From Azohydromonas caseinilytica (GTDB lineage: Bacteria > Pseudomonadota > Gammaproteobacteria > Burkholderiales > Burkholderiaceae_C), in contig NZ_JABBFW010000016.1 of assembly GCF_012927045.1 (NCBI RefSeq), positions 50,413 through 114,412 on the forward strand: a DNA stretch of 64,000 nucleotides, read 5' to 3'. A program made the translations under genes and the position numbers. Position 1 is the first letter of the stretch. Each line of letters starts with the position of its first letter. The notes under the pieces are model-generated. The model made no database searches and was not told the DNA's origin. It saw only the letters and a program-made list of their open reading frames with translations. Positions 44,945-55,260 of this stretch are shown piece after piece.

Positions 44945-46530
44945 TCGCGGCGCCGGCCGCGGTCTGGTGCCGCCGCCTGCGGCACGGGCTGCTGGCGCTG
45001 CTGGCCGGTGCGGCCGGCTGGAGTTCGGGACTGCCGGCGCTCGCGGCCTCCCCGCCCGCGGAGCCGGCCGGCAGCCCGGTCGTGGTCGGCTCCAAGCGCT
45101 TCACCGAGAGCTACCTGCTGGGCGAGATCGTCACGCAGACGCTGCGGCGCGCCGGCATCGCCGCCGAGCACCGGCAGGGGCTGGGCAACACCGCGATCCT
45201 GGAGCAGGCGCTGGCCAGCGGCGCCATCGCCGTCTACCCGGAATACACCGGCACCATCGCGCGCGAGCTGCTCAAGCTCGACACGCCGGCCCCCACGCTG
45301 GCGGCGCTCAATGCCCGGCTCGCGCCGCACGGGCTGAAGGCGGCCGTGCCCTTGGGCTTCAACAACACCTACGCCCTGGCCATGCGCGAGGACACCGCGG
45401 CGCGGCTGGGCGTGGATTCGATCTCGGCGCTGGCGCGGCTGCCCACGGCGCAGGCGCGGGCGCTGCGACTGGGGCTCTCGCACGAATTCCTGCAGCGCGC
45501 CGATGGCTGGCCAAGCCTGCAGCGCGCCTATGCCCTGCCCCTGCAGCCCGGCAGCGGGCTGGACCATGGCCTGGCCTACCAGGCGCTGGCGCGCGGCCAG
45601 GTGGACGTGATCGACGTCTACACCACCGATGCGCAGATCGCGCGGCTGCGCCTGCGCGTGCTGCGCGACGACCGGAACTTCTTTCCGCGCTACGACGCGG
45701 TGCTGCTGATGCGCGCGACGCTGGACGAACGCCCGCTGGCAATGCTGGCCGGGCGCATCGATGCCGCCGCGATGACGGCCATGAACGCCGCGGCCGAGCT
45801 CGATGGCCGCGCCTTCGCCGACGTGGCGCGCGAGTTCCTGGACCGCACCGGCAGCCCGGCCGCCGCATCCGCCCCGACCGCGGCGCCGCCGGCGACACCG
45901 TCAGCGCCCGGCTTCCTGCAGCGGCTGCTCGCGCCGGACCTGGGGCGGTTGCTGCGCCAGCACCTGGCGATGGTGTTCGGCTCGCTGGCGCTGGCGGTAC
46001 TGGTGGGCGTGCCGCTGGGCGTGCTGGCGCACCGGCACCGGCGCTTCGCCGGCGTGGTGATGGGCGCGGTAGGCGTGCTTCAGACCGTGCCCTCGCTGGC
46101 GCTGCTGGCCTTCCTGATCGCGTTGCTGGGCACCATCGGCTTCGTGCCGGCACTGCTGGCACTGTTCGTCTACGCGCTGCTGCCCATCGTGCGCAACACG
46201 CACGCCGGACTGGCGTCGGTATCGCCAGGACTCACCCTGGCCGGCGCGGCGCTGGGCCTGCGGCGCGGACAGCTGCTGCGCCTGGTGGAGCTGCCGCTGG
46301 CACTGCCGACGCTGCTGGCCGGCATCAAGACCGCCGCGGTCATCAACGTGGGCACCGCCACCGTGGCTGCCTTCGTCGGCGCGGGCGGGCTGGGCGAACG
46401 CATCGTCTCGGGCCTGGCCGTAAACGACCACACCCAGACCTTGGCCGGCGCAGTGCCGGCAGCGCTGCTGGCGCTGGTGGTGCAGGCGCTGTTCGACTGG
46501 CTGGAGCGGCGGCTGCAGCGATCAGGGTGA
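44941..46530 (+). CDS. Glycine betaine/choline-type ABC transporter: fused substrate-binding and permease protein
   Basis: The 529-residue protein fuses an OpuC/ProX-like binding domain (about 35-300: SPVVVGSKRFTESYLLGEIV, NTAILEQALASGAIAVYPEYTGT, DVIDVYTTDAQI) to a permease domain (about 320-525) with six or so TM helices and the EAA-like loop AGAALGLRRGQLLRLVELPLALPTLLAGIK in order. Such fusions transport quaternary amines. No ATG lies between the last upstream stop and the binding domain; TTG 44941 is the only plausible start and overlaps the DUF3606 stop. No ATP-binding subunit is encoded on either side, so the ATPase must come from elsewhere or the system is incomplete. Confidence 0.85.
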   Translation: MIAAPAAVWCRRLRHGLLALLAGAAGWSSGLPALAASPPAEPAGSPVVVGSKRFTESYLLGEIVTQTLRRAGIAAEHRQGLGNTAILEQALASGAIAVYPEYTGTIARELLKLDTPAPTLAALNARLAPHGLKAAVPLGFNNTYALAMREDTAARLGVDSISALARLPTAQARALRLGLSHEFLQRADGWPSLQRAYALPLQPGSGLDHGLAYQALARGQVDVIDVYTTDAQIARLRLRVLRDDRNFFPRYDAVLLMRATLDERPLAMLAGRIDAAAMTAMNAAAELDGRAFADVAREFLDRTGSPAAASAPTAAPPATPSAPGFLQRLLAPDLGRLLRQHLAMVFGSLALAVLVGVPLGVLAHRHRRFAGVVMGAVGVLQTVPSLALLAFLIALLGTIGFVPALLALFVYALLPIVRNTHAGLASVSPGLTLAGAALGLRRGQLLRLVELPLALPTLLAGIKTAAVINVGTATVAAFVGAGGLGERIVSGLAVNDHTQTLAGAVPAALLALVVQALFDWLERRLQRSG

Positions 46531-46562
46531 GGCGGCACCGCGCCGGCAGCCGTCCCCGGGCT

Positions 46563-46832
46563 TCAAGCCAGCTCCCGCGCCGCCAGGTCTTCCGCCTGGG
46601 CGATCTGCAGCTCCGCCTCGTGCAGCGCCCGGCAGATGCCTTTCAGGCTCTCGGCCGGCATGGCCTCGCGTGCCGCGTCGGCACCCAGCACGGCCAGCTG
46701 GGCCTGCTCGCGCAGCACGGCAATGCGCTTGAGCAGGCAGCGCGCCTCGAAACCCGACAGCGGCGCGGCGGGTGGGTCAGTGGAGCGGCGCGGTTCGGCG
46801 ACCACGCAGGGGAGATCGGCCAGGTTGCACAT
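46563..46832 (-). CDS. Small hypothetical protein behind a LexA-like box
   Basis: The 89-residue protein starts MCNLADLPCVVAEPRRS. Residues about 28-85 are predominantly helical (ARCLLKRIAVLREQAQLAVLG, LKGICRALHEAELQIAQAED are the two main helices), probably a helical hairpin. I recognise no family. GAGAAG lies about 8 nt before ATG 46832. A palindrome resembling an SOS box lies 41 bp upstream (46873-46888), so DNA-damage control is possible. It converges on the fused transporter gene. Confidence 0.6.
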   Translation of the reverse strand: MCNLADLPCVVAEPRRSTDPPAAPLSGFEARCLLKRIAVLREQAQLAVLGADAAREAMPAESLKGICRALHEAELQIAQAEDLAARELA

Positions 46833-46872
46833 CGCGGAACTTCTCGGTAGAGCAGGATGTGCCGACAGGGTA

Positions 46873-46888
46873 CTGTGTTTATATACAT
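46873..46888. promoter_or_regulatory. Candidate LexA (SOS) box
   Basis: The sequence CTGTGTTTATATACAT, flanked by TA on the left and AT on the right, fits the LexA pattern CTGT-N8-ACAG with one mismatch (ACAT). Read on the minus strand it is ATGTATATAAACACAG. It is AT-rich in a very GC-rich context and lies 41 bp upstream of the gene at 46563-46832. Confidence 0.5.
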
Positions 46889-47018
46889 ATGCCGGCAGCA
46901 GTCGCATTGCGGCCCCGGCACGGTCCGCATCGCGGGCCGGCCGGGCTTCCCGTCTCTGATGTGAGGCCGGCGGCGCGGCCTGCAAGCCGCCCGCCAGCTC
47001 ACGCCGATGCGGCCCCGC

Positions 47019-48989
47019 TCAGCGCCCGTAGAGCTGCTGCGGCAGCCACAGGCCGATGCCGGGGAACAGGTACAGCAGCACGATGGCCACGATCTGGATG
47101 CCCATGAAAGGCAGCATCCCGGCAAAGATCTGGTTCAGCGTCACGTGCCGCGGCGCCACGCCCTTGAGGTAGAAGGCGCTCATCGCCACCGGCGGGCTCA
47201 GGAAGGCCGTCTGCAGGTTCATCGCCACCAGCAGGCCGAAAAACAGCGGATCGACGCCGAAGTTGTCCAGCAGCGGGATGAAGATGGGCATGAAGATCAC
47301 GATGATCTCGGTCCACTCCAGCGGCCAGCCCAGGATGAAGATGATCACCTGGGACAGGATCAGGAACTCGGTGCGGCTCAGGTTCATGCCCAGCACCCAG
47401 CGCTCCACCAGCTCCTGCCCGCCCAGCAGCGCGAAGGCCGCGGAGAAGATGGCCGAGCCCACGAACAGCCAGCACACCATGGCGCTGGTCTTGGCCGTGA
47501 GGTAGACGGACTCCTTGACCATCTCCAGGTTGAGCTGCCGGTAAGCCGCCGCCAGCAGGAAGCCCCCCAGCGCGCCCACCGCCGCCGCCTCGGTGGGCGT
47601 GGCCAGCCCGAACACGATGGAGCCCAGCACCGCCAGGATCAGGATCAGCAGCGGGAAGAAGCTGCCCAGCAGCATCTTGAACACCTCCAGTCGCGCGAAG
47701 CTCAGCACGGCGTAGAAGGCGGCGAGCGCCACGGCGCACACGCCCAGCGCCGTCCAGTAGCCGCGCGGTGCGGGCTGCGCGGCCCCGGCCTCGGCGCCGC
47801 CCGGTGCCGCTTCGGCGGCGGCTTCGCCACCCGGCGCCGCGGGCGTTGCGGCACCGGGCTCCTGCACGCCGGCGCTGCCCGGCGGCTCGGCTAGGCCCGA
47901 GGAGCCCGGAGGTTCCTGCAGGCCACCCTCGACGGGCGGCTCCTGCAACCCGCCCGCGGCCGGCGGCTCGGCCAGGCCGCCGGGCGCGTCCGCCGGCGCG
48001 CCGCCGCTGCCGATCTCCACCAGTCCCGGCGTGTCGTCCACCGGCTGCGGGCGCGTCACCAGCTCGTAGCTCCACAACGCCGCCACCGCGAATACCAGCA
48101 CCGGCAGCATCGCGACGAAGGCCTGGCGCAGCAGGTAAGCCGCCGGCACGCCGTGGTTGCGCCGGCCTTTGAGGGCGGCCAGCAGCCCCGGCAGCACGTG
48201 GCGCGGCGGCGTGGCGCCGGCCTGCTGCAGCGGCGCGGGCAGCACCACCGCACGCTCGGCCGCCGACAGCGGCGGCGCCACTGCCGGCCGCAGCTTGGCC
48301 AGCACGATGGTGTAGACCACGTACAGCCCGGCCAGCATCAGCCCGGGGAAGAAGGCGCCCGCATACAGCTGCACCACCGACACCCCGGCGGTGGCGCCGT
48401 AGACGATGAGCAGCACCGAGGGCGGAATCAGGATGCCCAGGCAACCGCCGGCGGTGATGGCGCCGGCGGAGAGCTGCACCGAGTAGCCCGCGCGCAGCAT
48501 GGCCGGCAGCGCCAGCAGCCCCATGAGCGTGACCACCGCACCGACGATGCCGGTGGCCGTGGCGAAGAGCGTGCAGGTCACCAGCGTGGCCACCGCCAGC
48601 GCGCCGGGCAGCCGCGCCAGCGCCAGGTGCAGGCTCTTGAACAGCTTCTCGATCAGGTTGGCGCGCTCGACCAGGTAGCCCATGAACACGAACAGCGGGA
48701 TCGAGATGAGCACGTCGTTGCCCATCACCTTGTAGGCCGACTGCACCATCAGGTCCAGCGTCTTGGCCGTGTCGCGCTCGTAGGCCAGCCAGGTGAAGAG
48801 CATGCCCATGCCCATGAGCGTGAAGGCGGTGGGAAAGCCCAGCATGATCGCCACCACCACCAGCGACAGCATCAGCAGCCCGATGTGGCCGTTGGTGATC
48901 TGCTCCGCGCCCAGCAGCATCCCCACGGCCCCGGCGATGATGATCGCCATCAGGCCGAAGCCGAACCAGAGTTCCTTGCGCAGCTTCAT
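47019..48989 (-). CDS. TRAP transporter large permease subunit (DctM-type) with internal repeat insert
   Basis: The 656-residue inner-membrane protein has the DctM/SiaM hallmarks: IPLFVFMGYLVERANLIEKLF, ATATGIVGAVVTLMG, GAITAGGCLGILIPPSVLLIVYG, and at the end FFGLLVAMNLQTAFLSPPVA in pieces. Usual members have about 430 residues; here an extra segment (about 240-410) holds two TM helices and a Pro/Gly-rich linker with about five copies of GGLxEPP (337-378). It is the ion-coupled channel of the TRAP system whose small subunit stop overlaps its ATG by 1 nt. Likely imports the aromatic acid used by the upstream operon genes. Confidence 0.92.
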   Translation of the reverse strand: MKLRKELWFGFGLMAIIIAGAVGMLLGAEQITNGHIGLLMLSLVVVAIMLGFPTAFTLMGMGMLFTWLAYERDTAKTLDLMVQSAYKVMGNDVLISIPLFVFMGYLVERANLIEKLFKSLHLALARLPGALAVATLVTCTLFATATGIVGAVVTLMGLLALPAMLRAGYSVQLSAGAITAGGCLGILIPPSVLLIVYGATAGVSVVQLYAGAFFPGLMLAGLYVVYTIVLAKLRPAVAPPLSAAERAVVLPAPLQQAGATPPRHVLPGLLAALKGRRNHGVPAAYLLRQAFVAMLPVLVFAVAALWSYELVTRPQPVDDTPGLVEIGSGGAPADAPGGLAEPPAAGGLQEPPVEGGLQEPPGSSGLAEPPGSAGVQEPGAATPAAPGGEAAAEAAPGGAEAGAAQPAPRGYWTALGVCAVALAAFYAVLSFARLEVFKMLLGSFFPLLILILAVLGSIVFGLATPTEAAAVGALGGFLLAAAYRQLNLEMVKESVYLTAKTSAMVCWLFVGSAIFSAAFALLGGQELVERWVLGMNLSRTEFLILSQVIIFILGWPLEWTEIIVIFMPIFIPLLDNFGVDPLFFGLLVAMNLQTAFLSPPVAMSAFYLKGVAPRHVTLNQIFAGMLPFMGIQIVAIVLLYLFPGIGLWLPQQLYGR

Positions 48990-49615
48990 CACGCACCCTC
49001 CTGGCGCTGCGCCGGCGGCACGATGCGCGCGGCATCAGGGTCCTCGACCGGCTGGGCGCTGACCATCTGGCGCAGCTTGTCCACGTCCACCTCCTCCACG
49101 TCGCCGTCGCGCGCGGGCCAGCGGCCCTGGCGCAGGCAGATGACGCAGCGCACGATCTCCACCAGCCCCTGCAGCAGCAGGATCGCGCCCGACAGCGGGA
49201 TGACGAACTTGAACGGGTACAGCGGCAGCGCGTCGGCCGAGAAGGTCTGCTCGCGGATGGCCAGCGACTCCTGCGCGAACTGCCAGCCGGCCCAGGTCAG
49301 CGCCACCACGCCGGGCAGGAAGAAGATCAGGTACAGCACCAGGTCGATGGCGGCCTGCGTGCGCGGCCTGAAGAAGCCGTAGAGCACGTCGCCGCGCACA
49401 TGGCCGTTCTTGGACAGCGTGTAGGCGCCGGCCATCATGAACAGCGTGCCGTAGAGCATGATCTGCGCGTCCAGCACCCAGGCATGGGGCCGGTTGAGCG
49501 CGTAACGGCTGAACACCTCCCAGCTGATCAGCAGCGTCAGCCCCGCCGCCGTCCAGGCGAACAGCTTGCCTATGAAGGTGGAAAACCGGTCCACCGCCAG
49601 CAACGCCTTCTGCAT
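48989..49615 (-). CDS. TRAP transporter small permease subunit (DctQ-type)
   Basis: The 208-residue protein has four TM helices (about 15-35, 48-68, 88-108, 135-155) and the DctQ motifs SWEVFSRYALNRPHAWVLD and KNGHVRGDVLY. It pairs with the large subunit encoded immediately downstream. ATG 49615 was chosen because GGGAG lies about 6 nt upstream; an in-frame ATG at 49648 is also possible. The charged C-terminal tail (about 165-208) is cytosolic. A terminator-like hairpin separates it from the binding-protein gene. Confidence 0.9.
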   Translation of the reverse strand: MQKALLAVDRFSTFIGKLFAWTAAGLTLLISWEVFSRYALNRPHAWVLDAQIMLYGTLFMMAGAYTLSKNGHVRGDVLYGFFRPRTQAAIDLVLYLIFFLPGVVALTWAGWQFAQESLAIREQTFSADALPLYPFKFVIPLSGAILLLQGLVEIVRCVICLRQGRWPARDGDVEEVDVDKLRQMVSAQPVEDPDAARIVPPAQRQEGA

Positions 49616-49644
49616 GCGAACTCCCGTGCGCGCGATGCGTGCGA

Positions 49645-49675
49645 ACAAGAAAAGGGCGCCTGCGGTAGGCGCCCT
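49645..49675 (-). terminator. Hairpin terminator/attenuator between TRAP binding protein and permeases
   Basis: On the minus strand AGGGCGCC, a 7-nt loop and GGCGCCCT form a perfect 8-bp stem (49668-49675 and 49653-49660) followed by TTTTCTTGTT. It lies just after the DctP-type gene and before the DctQ start. Partial readthrough would yield more binding protein than permease. Confidence 0.75.
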
Positions 49676-49695
49676 GTACTCAGACTTTCAGGCGG

Positions 49696-50835
49696 TCAGC
49701 CCTTCTTGGTCTGGCCCGTGCCGCGGCCGAAGTAGTGGTTGTAGGCCATCTTGAAATCGACCAGGTAATCGGCCTGCCACTGGCCCGCGCGCTGCGCGAA
49801 GGCGCGCTGCGAGTCCAGCACGCGCTTGAACATCGGGTTCTCGGCGGCCTTCTTCTCGGTGACCTTGTCCCACGCGGCGAGCTGCGCGCGCAGGATGGCG
49901 TCGGGCGTCTTGTAGAACTTCACGCCGGCCTTCTTGAGCTCCTCGTAGTCGCGCGAGTTGCGCTCGATGGCCTTCCAGCTCATGTCGGCGCTGGCGGCCT
50001 GCACGGCGTAGTCGATGATGGACTTGAGCTCGGCGGGCAGCGCCTTGTACTTGGCGCCGTTGAACAGGATCTCGAACTGCTCGCCGCTCTGGTGGAAGCT
50101 CTGCAGCATGCAGTTCTTGGCCACGTCGGGGAAGCCCAGCACGCGGTCGGAAGAGGCGTTGTTGAACTCGGCCGCGTCGATCAGGCCGCGGTCCAGCGCC
50201 GGCACGATCTCGCCGCCGGGCAGCGGGTTCACGGCCGTGCCCAGCTCGGTGAACACGTCCACCGCCAGGCCCACCGTGCGGAACTTCAGGCCCTTCATGT
50301 CCTCCACGCGCGCCACGGGCTTCTTGAACCAGCCCAGCGGTTGCGTGGGCATCGGGCCGTACATGAACGACACCACGTCGAGGTTGAGGCTCTTGTAGAT
50401 CTCCTCCACCAGCGCCTTGCCGCCGCCGTAGTGGTGCCAGGCCAGCACCATGTTGGGGTCCATGCCGAAGGCCGGGCCCGAGCCCCACAGGGCCAGCGCC
50501 GAGTTCTTGCCGTACCAGTAGGCGATCACGCCATGGCCGCCGTCGAGCGTGCCCTTGCTCACCGCGTCAAGCATCTGGAAGGCCGGCACCACCGCGCCCG
50601 CGGGCAGCACCTCGATCTTGAGGCGGTTGCCCGCCATGTCGTTGACCTTCTTGGCGAAGTCCTGCGCGTACTCGTGGAAGATGTCCTTGGCCGGCCAGGT
50701 GCTCTGGAAGCGCAGCGTCGTGGTCTGCGCCACCGACACCATCGGCGCCGCCAGCGCCCCCGCCCCCACCGACGCCGCCGCGGCATTCTTCAGGAAACGG
50801 CGGCGCGGGGCCGCCTGCTTGGGTTGCTGGCTCAT
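49696..50835 (-). CDS. TRAP transporter substrate-binding protein (DctP/TakP-type)
   Basis: The 379-residue periplasmic protein begins with a twin-arginine-like leader (RRRFLKNAAAASVGAGALAA, about 11-30) ending near SVAQT. The mature part shows LRFQSTWPAKDIFHEYAQDF, MKGLKFRTVGLAVDVFTELG and AEFNNASSDRVLGFPDVAKN, all typical of the DctP/TakP family for carboxylates. ATG 50835 follows AAAGGAT on the minus strand. It is in the same orientation as the CoA-dependent aromatic degradation genes upstream, so an aromatic carboxylate such as anthranilate is the likely ligand. Confidence 0.93.
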   Translation of the reverse strand: MSQQPKQAAPRRRFLKNAAAASVGAGALAAPMVSVAQTTTLRFQSTWPAKDIFHEYAQDFAKKVNDMAGNRLKIEVLPAGAVVPAFQMLDAVSKGTLDGGHGVIAYWYGKNSALALWGSGPAFGMDPNMVLAWHHYGGGKALVEEIYKSLNLDVVSFMYGPMPTQPLGWFKKPVARVEDMKGLKFRTVGLAVDVFTELGTAVNPLPGGEIVPALDRGLIDAAEFNNASSDRVLGFPDVAKNCMLQSFHQSGEQFEILFNGAKYKALPAELKSIIDYAVQAASADMSWKAIERNSRDYEELKKAGVKFYKTPDAILRAQLAAWDKVTEKKAAENPMFKRVLDSQRAFAQRAGQWQADYLVDFKMAYNHYFGRGTGQTKKG

Positions 50836-50995
50836 CCTTTGTCTCCTTTGTGGTGGAAATGCGCAAGGCGCCGTGGAAAAGCGCTGACGAACTATCAAAG
50901 TTGCTATGGGGATGCTGCAACTGGTAGTAGCCCGAGTGTTCAAAATGAAACACGCGCCGGCCGCGTCAATCCGGAACAGCGGGCGCCGAAACTGT

Positions 50996-51388
50996 TCAAT
51001 CCGGGACCACCGCCGTGACCTCGATCTCCACCTTGGCGCGGTCCTCGATCAGCGCCACGACCTGCACCGCCGTCATGGCGATGTCGTAGTGGCCGATGAG
51101 CTCGCGGAAGGCGGCGCCGATGGCCGGCAGCGCCGCCAGGTACTCGCGCTTGTCGGTGACGTACCAGGTCATGCGCGCGATGTGCGCCGGCCGCGCGCCG
51201 CCGGCCTCCAGCACGGCCACCACGTTGCGCAGCGCCTGCACGGCCTGCTGCGCGAAGTCGTCGCTGTGGAAGCGCTGCTGCGCGTCCCAGCCGACCATGC
51301 CGGCGACGAACACCTGCCGGCCATGGGCGGCCACGCCGTTGGCGTAGCCCTTGGGTCGGGGCCAGCCGGGGGGGAGGATTGCGGGCAT
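50996..51388 (-). CDS. RidA-family protein (non-canonical active site)
   Basis: The 130-residue YjgF/YER057c/UK114-fold protein has QVFVAGMVGWDAQ, ALRNVVAVLEAGGA, HIARMTWYVTDKREY and the closing KVEIEVTAVVPD. The Arg that binds the substrate carboxylate in true RidA (PARS motif) is Met105 here (DIAMTAV), while the Glu of VEIE is kept. RidA proteins hydrolyse reactive enamines/imines. Placed in the anthranilate operon, it may hydrolyse an enamine CoA thioester, which has no free carboxylate; this is inference. A 96-bp repeat lies upstream. Confidence 0.85.
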   Translation of the reverse strand: MPAILPPGWPRPKGYANGVAAHGRQVFVAGMVGWDAQQRFHSDDFAQQAVQALRNVVAVLEAGGARPAHIARMTWYVTDKREYLAALPAIGAAFRELIGHYDIAMTAVQVVALIEDRAKVEIEVTAVVPD

Positions 51389-51448
51389 CGAAGGCTCCTT
51401 TTCGCAATGAAATCGCTGGGTTATTCACGACGCCGCGCCTGGCCAGCT

Positions 51449-51544
51449 CCGTTCGCCCTGAAATATCGAAGGGTGAACCCGCAACGCTGCGATGGCGGCC
51501 GCACGGTGGGGGCCGTTCATCCTTCGATACCTCAGGACGAACGG
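51449..51544. repeat. 96-bp inverted-repeat element, copy 2
   Basis: The arms at 51449-51472 and 51521-51544 are inverted copies (CCGTTCGCCCTGAAATATCG on the left; CGATACCTCAGGACGAACGG on the right). Element length, arm sequence and the core segments CTGCGATGGC and GGGCCGTTCAT match the copy at 8889-8984. It interrupts the space between the CoA ligase and RidA-like genes of the operon. Confidence 0.75.
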
Positions 51545-51585
51545 AACACTTCTTTGAACAGCGCGGAAAGAAACCGAGTGCCGAT

Positions 51586-53193
51586 TCAATCCGCCTTCAA
51601 CCTGAACCGCTGCAACTTCCCCGTGGCCGTACGCGGCAGCGCATCCAGAAACTCCATGGCGCGCGGGTACTTGTAGGGCGCGATGGCCTGCTTCACGAAG
51701 TCCTGCAGCGCCTTGACCATCGCGGCATCGCCCAGGTGCCCCGGACGCAGCACGATGAAAGCCTTGACCAGCTGGCCGCGCTCCGCGTCGGGCACACCGA
51801 TCACGCCGCATTCGGCGACGGCCGGATGCTGCAGCAGCGCCTCCTCCACCTCCGGCGCGGCGATGTTGTAGCCGGCGCTGATGATCATGTCGTCGGTGCG
51901 GGCGTGGAAGCGGAAATAGCCTTCCGCGTCCATCTCGTAGGCGTCGCCGGTGTAGTTCCAGCCGTCGCGCACGTAGCTGGCCTGGCGCTCGTCGGCCAAG
52001 TAGCGGCAGCCCGTCGGTCCCTTCACGCGCAGCCGGCCCACCGTGCCCGGCGGCACGGGCTGGTCGTCGTCATCAACGATCTCGGCGCGGTAGCCCGGCA
52101 CCGCCACGCCGGTGTAGCCGGGGCGGGCCTGAACCTCGTCGGCCGAGATGAAGATGTGCAGCAGCTCGGTGGTGCCGATGCCGTCGATGATCTCGATGCC
52201 GGTGGCCTCGCGCCACAGCGTGCGCGTGGCCGCGGGCAGGGCCTCGCCGGCCGAGACGCACTTGCGCAGCCGCGTACCGCGCAGCAGTGCGCCATGCGGC
52301 GCCAGCGCGCGGTACGAGGTCGGCGCAGTGAACAGCACCGTGGCGCCGAAGTCGCGCACGCCCTCCAGCAGCTGCGGCGGCGTGGCCTTTTCCAGCAGCA
52401 CGGTGCTGGCGCCGATGGACAGCGGAAACAGCAGCAGCCCGCCCAGCCCGAAGGTGAAGGCCAGCGGGGGGCTGCCGATGAAGACGTCGTCGGGCCGCGC
52501 CCGCAGCACATGCGGCGGCCAGCAGCGGCACACGGCGATCAGGTCGCGGTGGAAATGCATGGTGGCCTTGGGCACGCCGGTGGTGCCGGAGGTGAAGCCC
52601 AGCAGGCAGGTGTCGTCCGCGGCGGTGTCCACGTTGCGGAAGCCTGAGGGCTGGCGCTTCATCGCCTGCTCCAGGCCATGCGGCTCGGCGCTGTTGAAGT
52701 AGCGCACCTGGCGCAGTTGCGGACAGGCCCGCGCGGCCTGCTCCAGCTCGCCGGCCAGCGCGGCGTCGCACAGGGCGTGGCTGCACTGCGCGATGTCGAG
52801 CACGGTCTTGAGCTCCTTGGCACGCAGCAGCGGCATGGTGGCGACGGCGATGCCGCCGGCCTTCATCACCGCGAACCAGCAGGCCGCCAGCATCGGGTTG
52901 TTGGGTGCGCGCAGCAGCACGCGGTTGCCCGGCACCAGGCCCAGGTCGCGCACCAGCACGTTGGCGATGCGCTCGGCCTTGTCCTGCAGCTCGCGGTAGG
53001 TCCAAGTGACACCGGGGGCGCGGATGCAGACCCGGTCGCCATGCCCTTCAGCCACATGGCGGTCCAGCAGCTCGTGGGCGCAGTTCAGTTGCGACTGGAA
53101 CTTTAATTCCGGCAGCTCGAACAGGAACTCCGGCATCAGCTGCGGTGGCGGCAGCCGGTCGCGGGCGAACGTGTCGATGTGGGCGCTGGGCAT
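51586..53193 (-). CDS. 2-aminobenzoate (anthranilate)-CoA ligase-like enzyme
   Basis: The 535-residue ANL ligase belongs to the benzoate/2-aminobenzoate-CoA ligase group. Features include LNCAHELLDRHVAEGHGD at the N-terminus, the P-loop GFTSGTTGVPKATMHFH, PLAFTFGLGGLLLFPLSIGA, GIGTTELLHIFISAD, GWNYTGDAYEMDAEGYFRFHAR in pieces, and TATGKLQRFRL with the catalytic Lys. Forms anthraniloyl-CoA (or a related aryl-CoA) using ATP. The neighbours, a two-domain aryl-CoA monooxygenase/reductase, beta-oxidation-like enzymes and a RidA-like protein, favour 2-aminobenzoate. ATG 53193 follows GGGAGG on the minus strand. Confidence 0.88.
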   Translation of the reverse strand: MPSAHIDTFARDRLPPPQLMPEFLFELPELKFQSQLNCAHELLDRHVAEGHGDRVCIRAPGVTWTYRELQDKAERIANVLVRDLGLVPGNRVLLRAPNNPMLAACWFAVMKAGGIAVATMPLLRAKELKTVLDIAQCSHALCDAALAGELEQAARACPQLRQVRYFNSAEPHGLEQAMKRQPSGFRNVDTAADDTCLLGFTSGTTGVPKATMHFHRDLIAVCRCWPPHVLRARPDDVFIGSPPLAFTFGLGGLLLFPLSIGASTVLLEKATPPQLLEGVRDFGATVLFTAPTSYRALAPHGALLRGTRLRKCVSAGEALPAATRTLWREATGIEIIDGIGTTELLHIFISADEVQARPGYTGVAVPGYRAEIVDDDDQPVPPGTVGRLRVKGPTGCRYLADERQASYVRDGWNYTGDAYEMDAEGYFRFHARTDDMIISAGYNIAAPEVEEALLQHPAVAECGVIGVPDAERGQLVKAFIVLRPGHLGDAAMVKALQDFVKQAIAPYKYPRAMEFLDALPRTATGKLQRFRLKAD

Positions 53194-53219
53194 GGAGGGC
53201 CTCCCTTGGTGATGGACGC

Positions 53220-54398
<1,179 letters not shown>

Positions 54399-54408
54399 GA
54401 CGCCTCCT

Positions 54409-55256
<848 letters not shown>

Positions 55257-55260
<4 letters not shown>

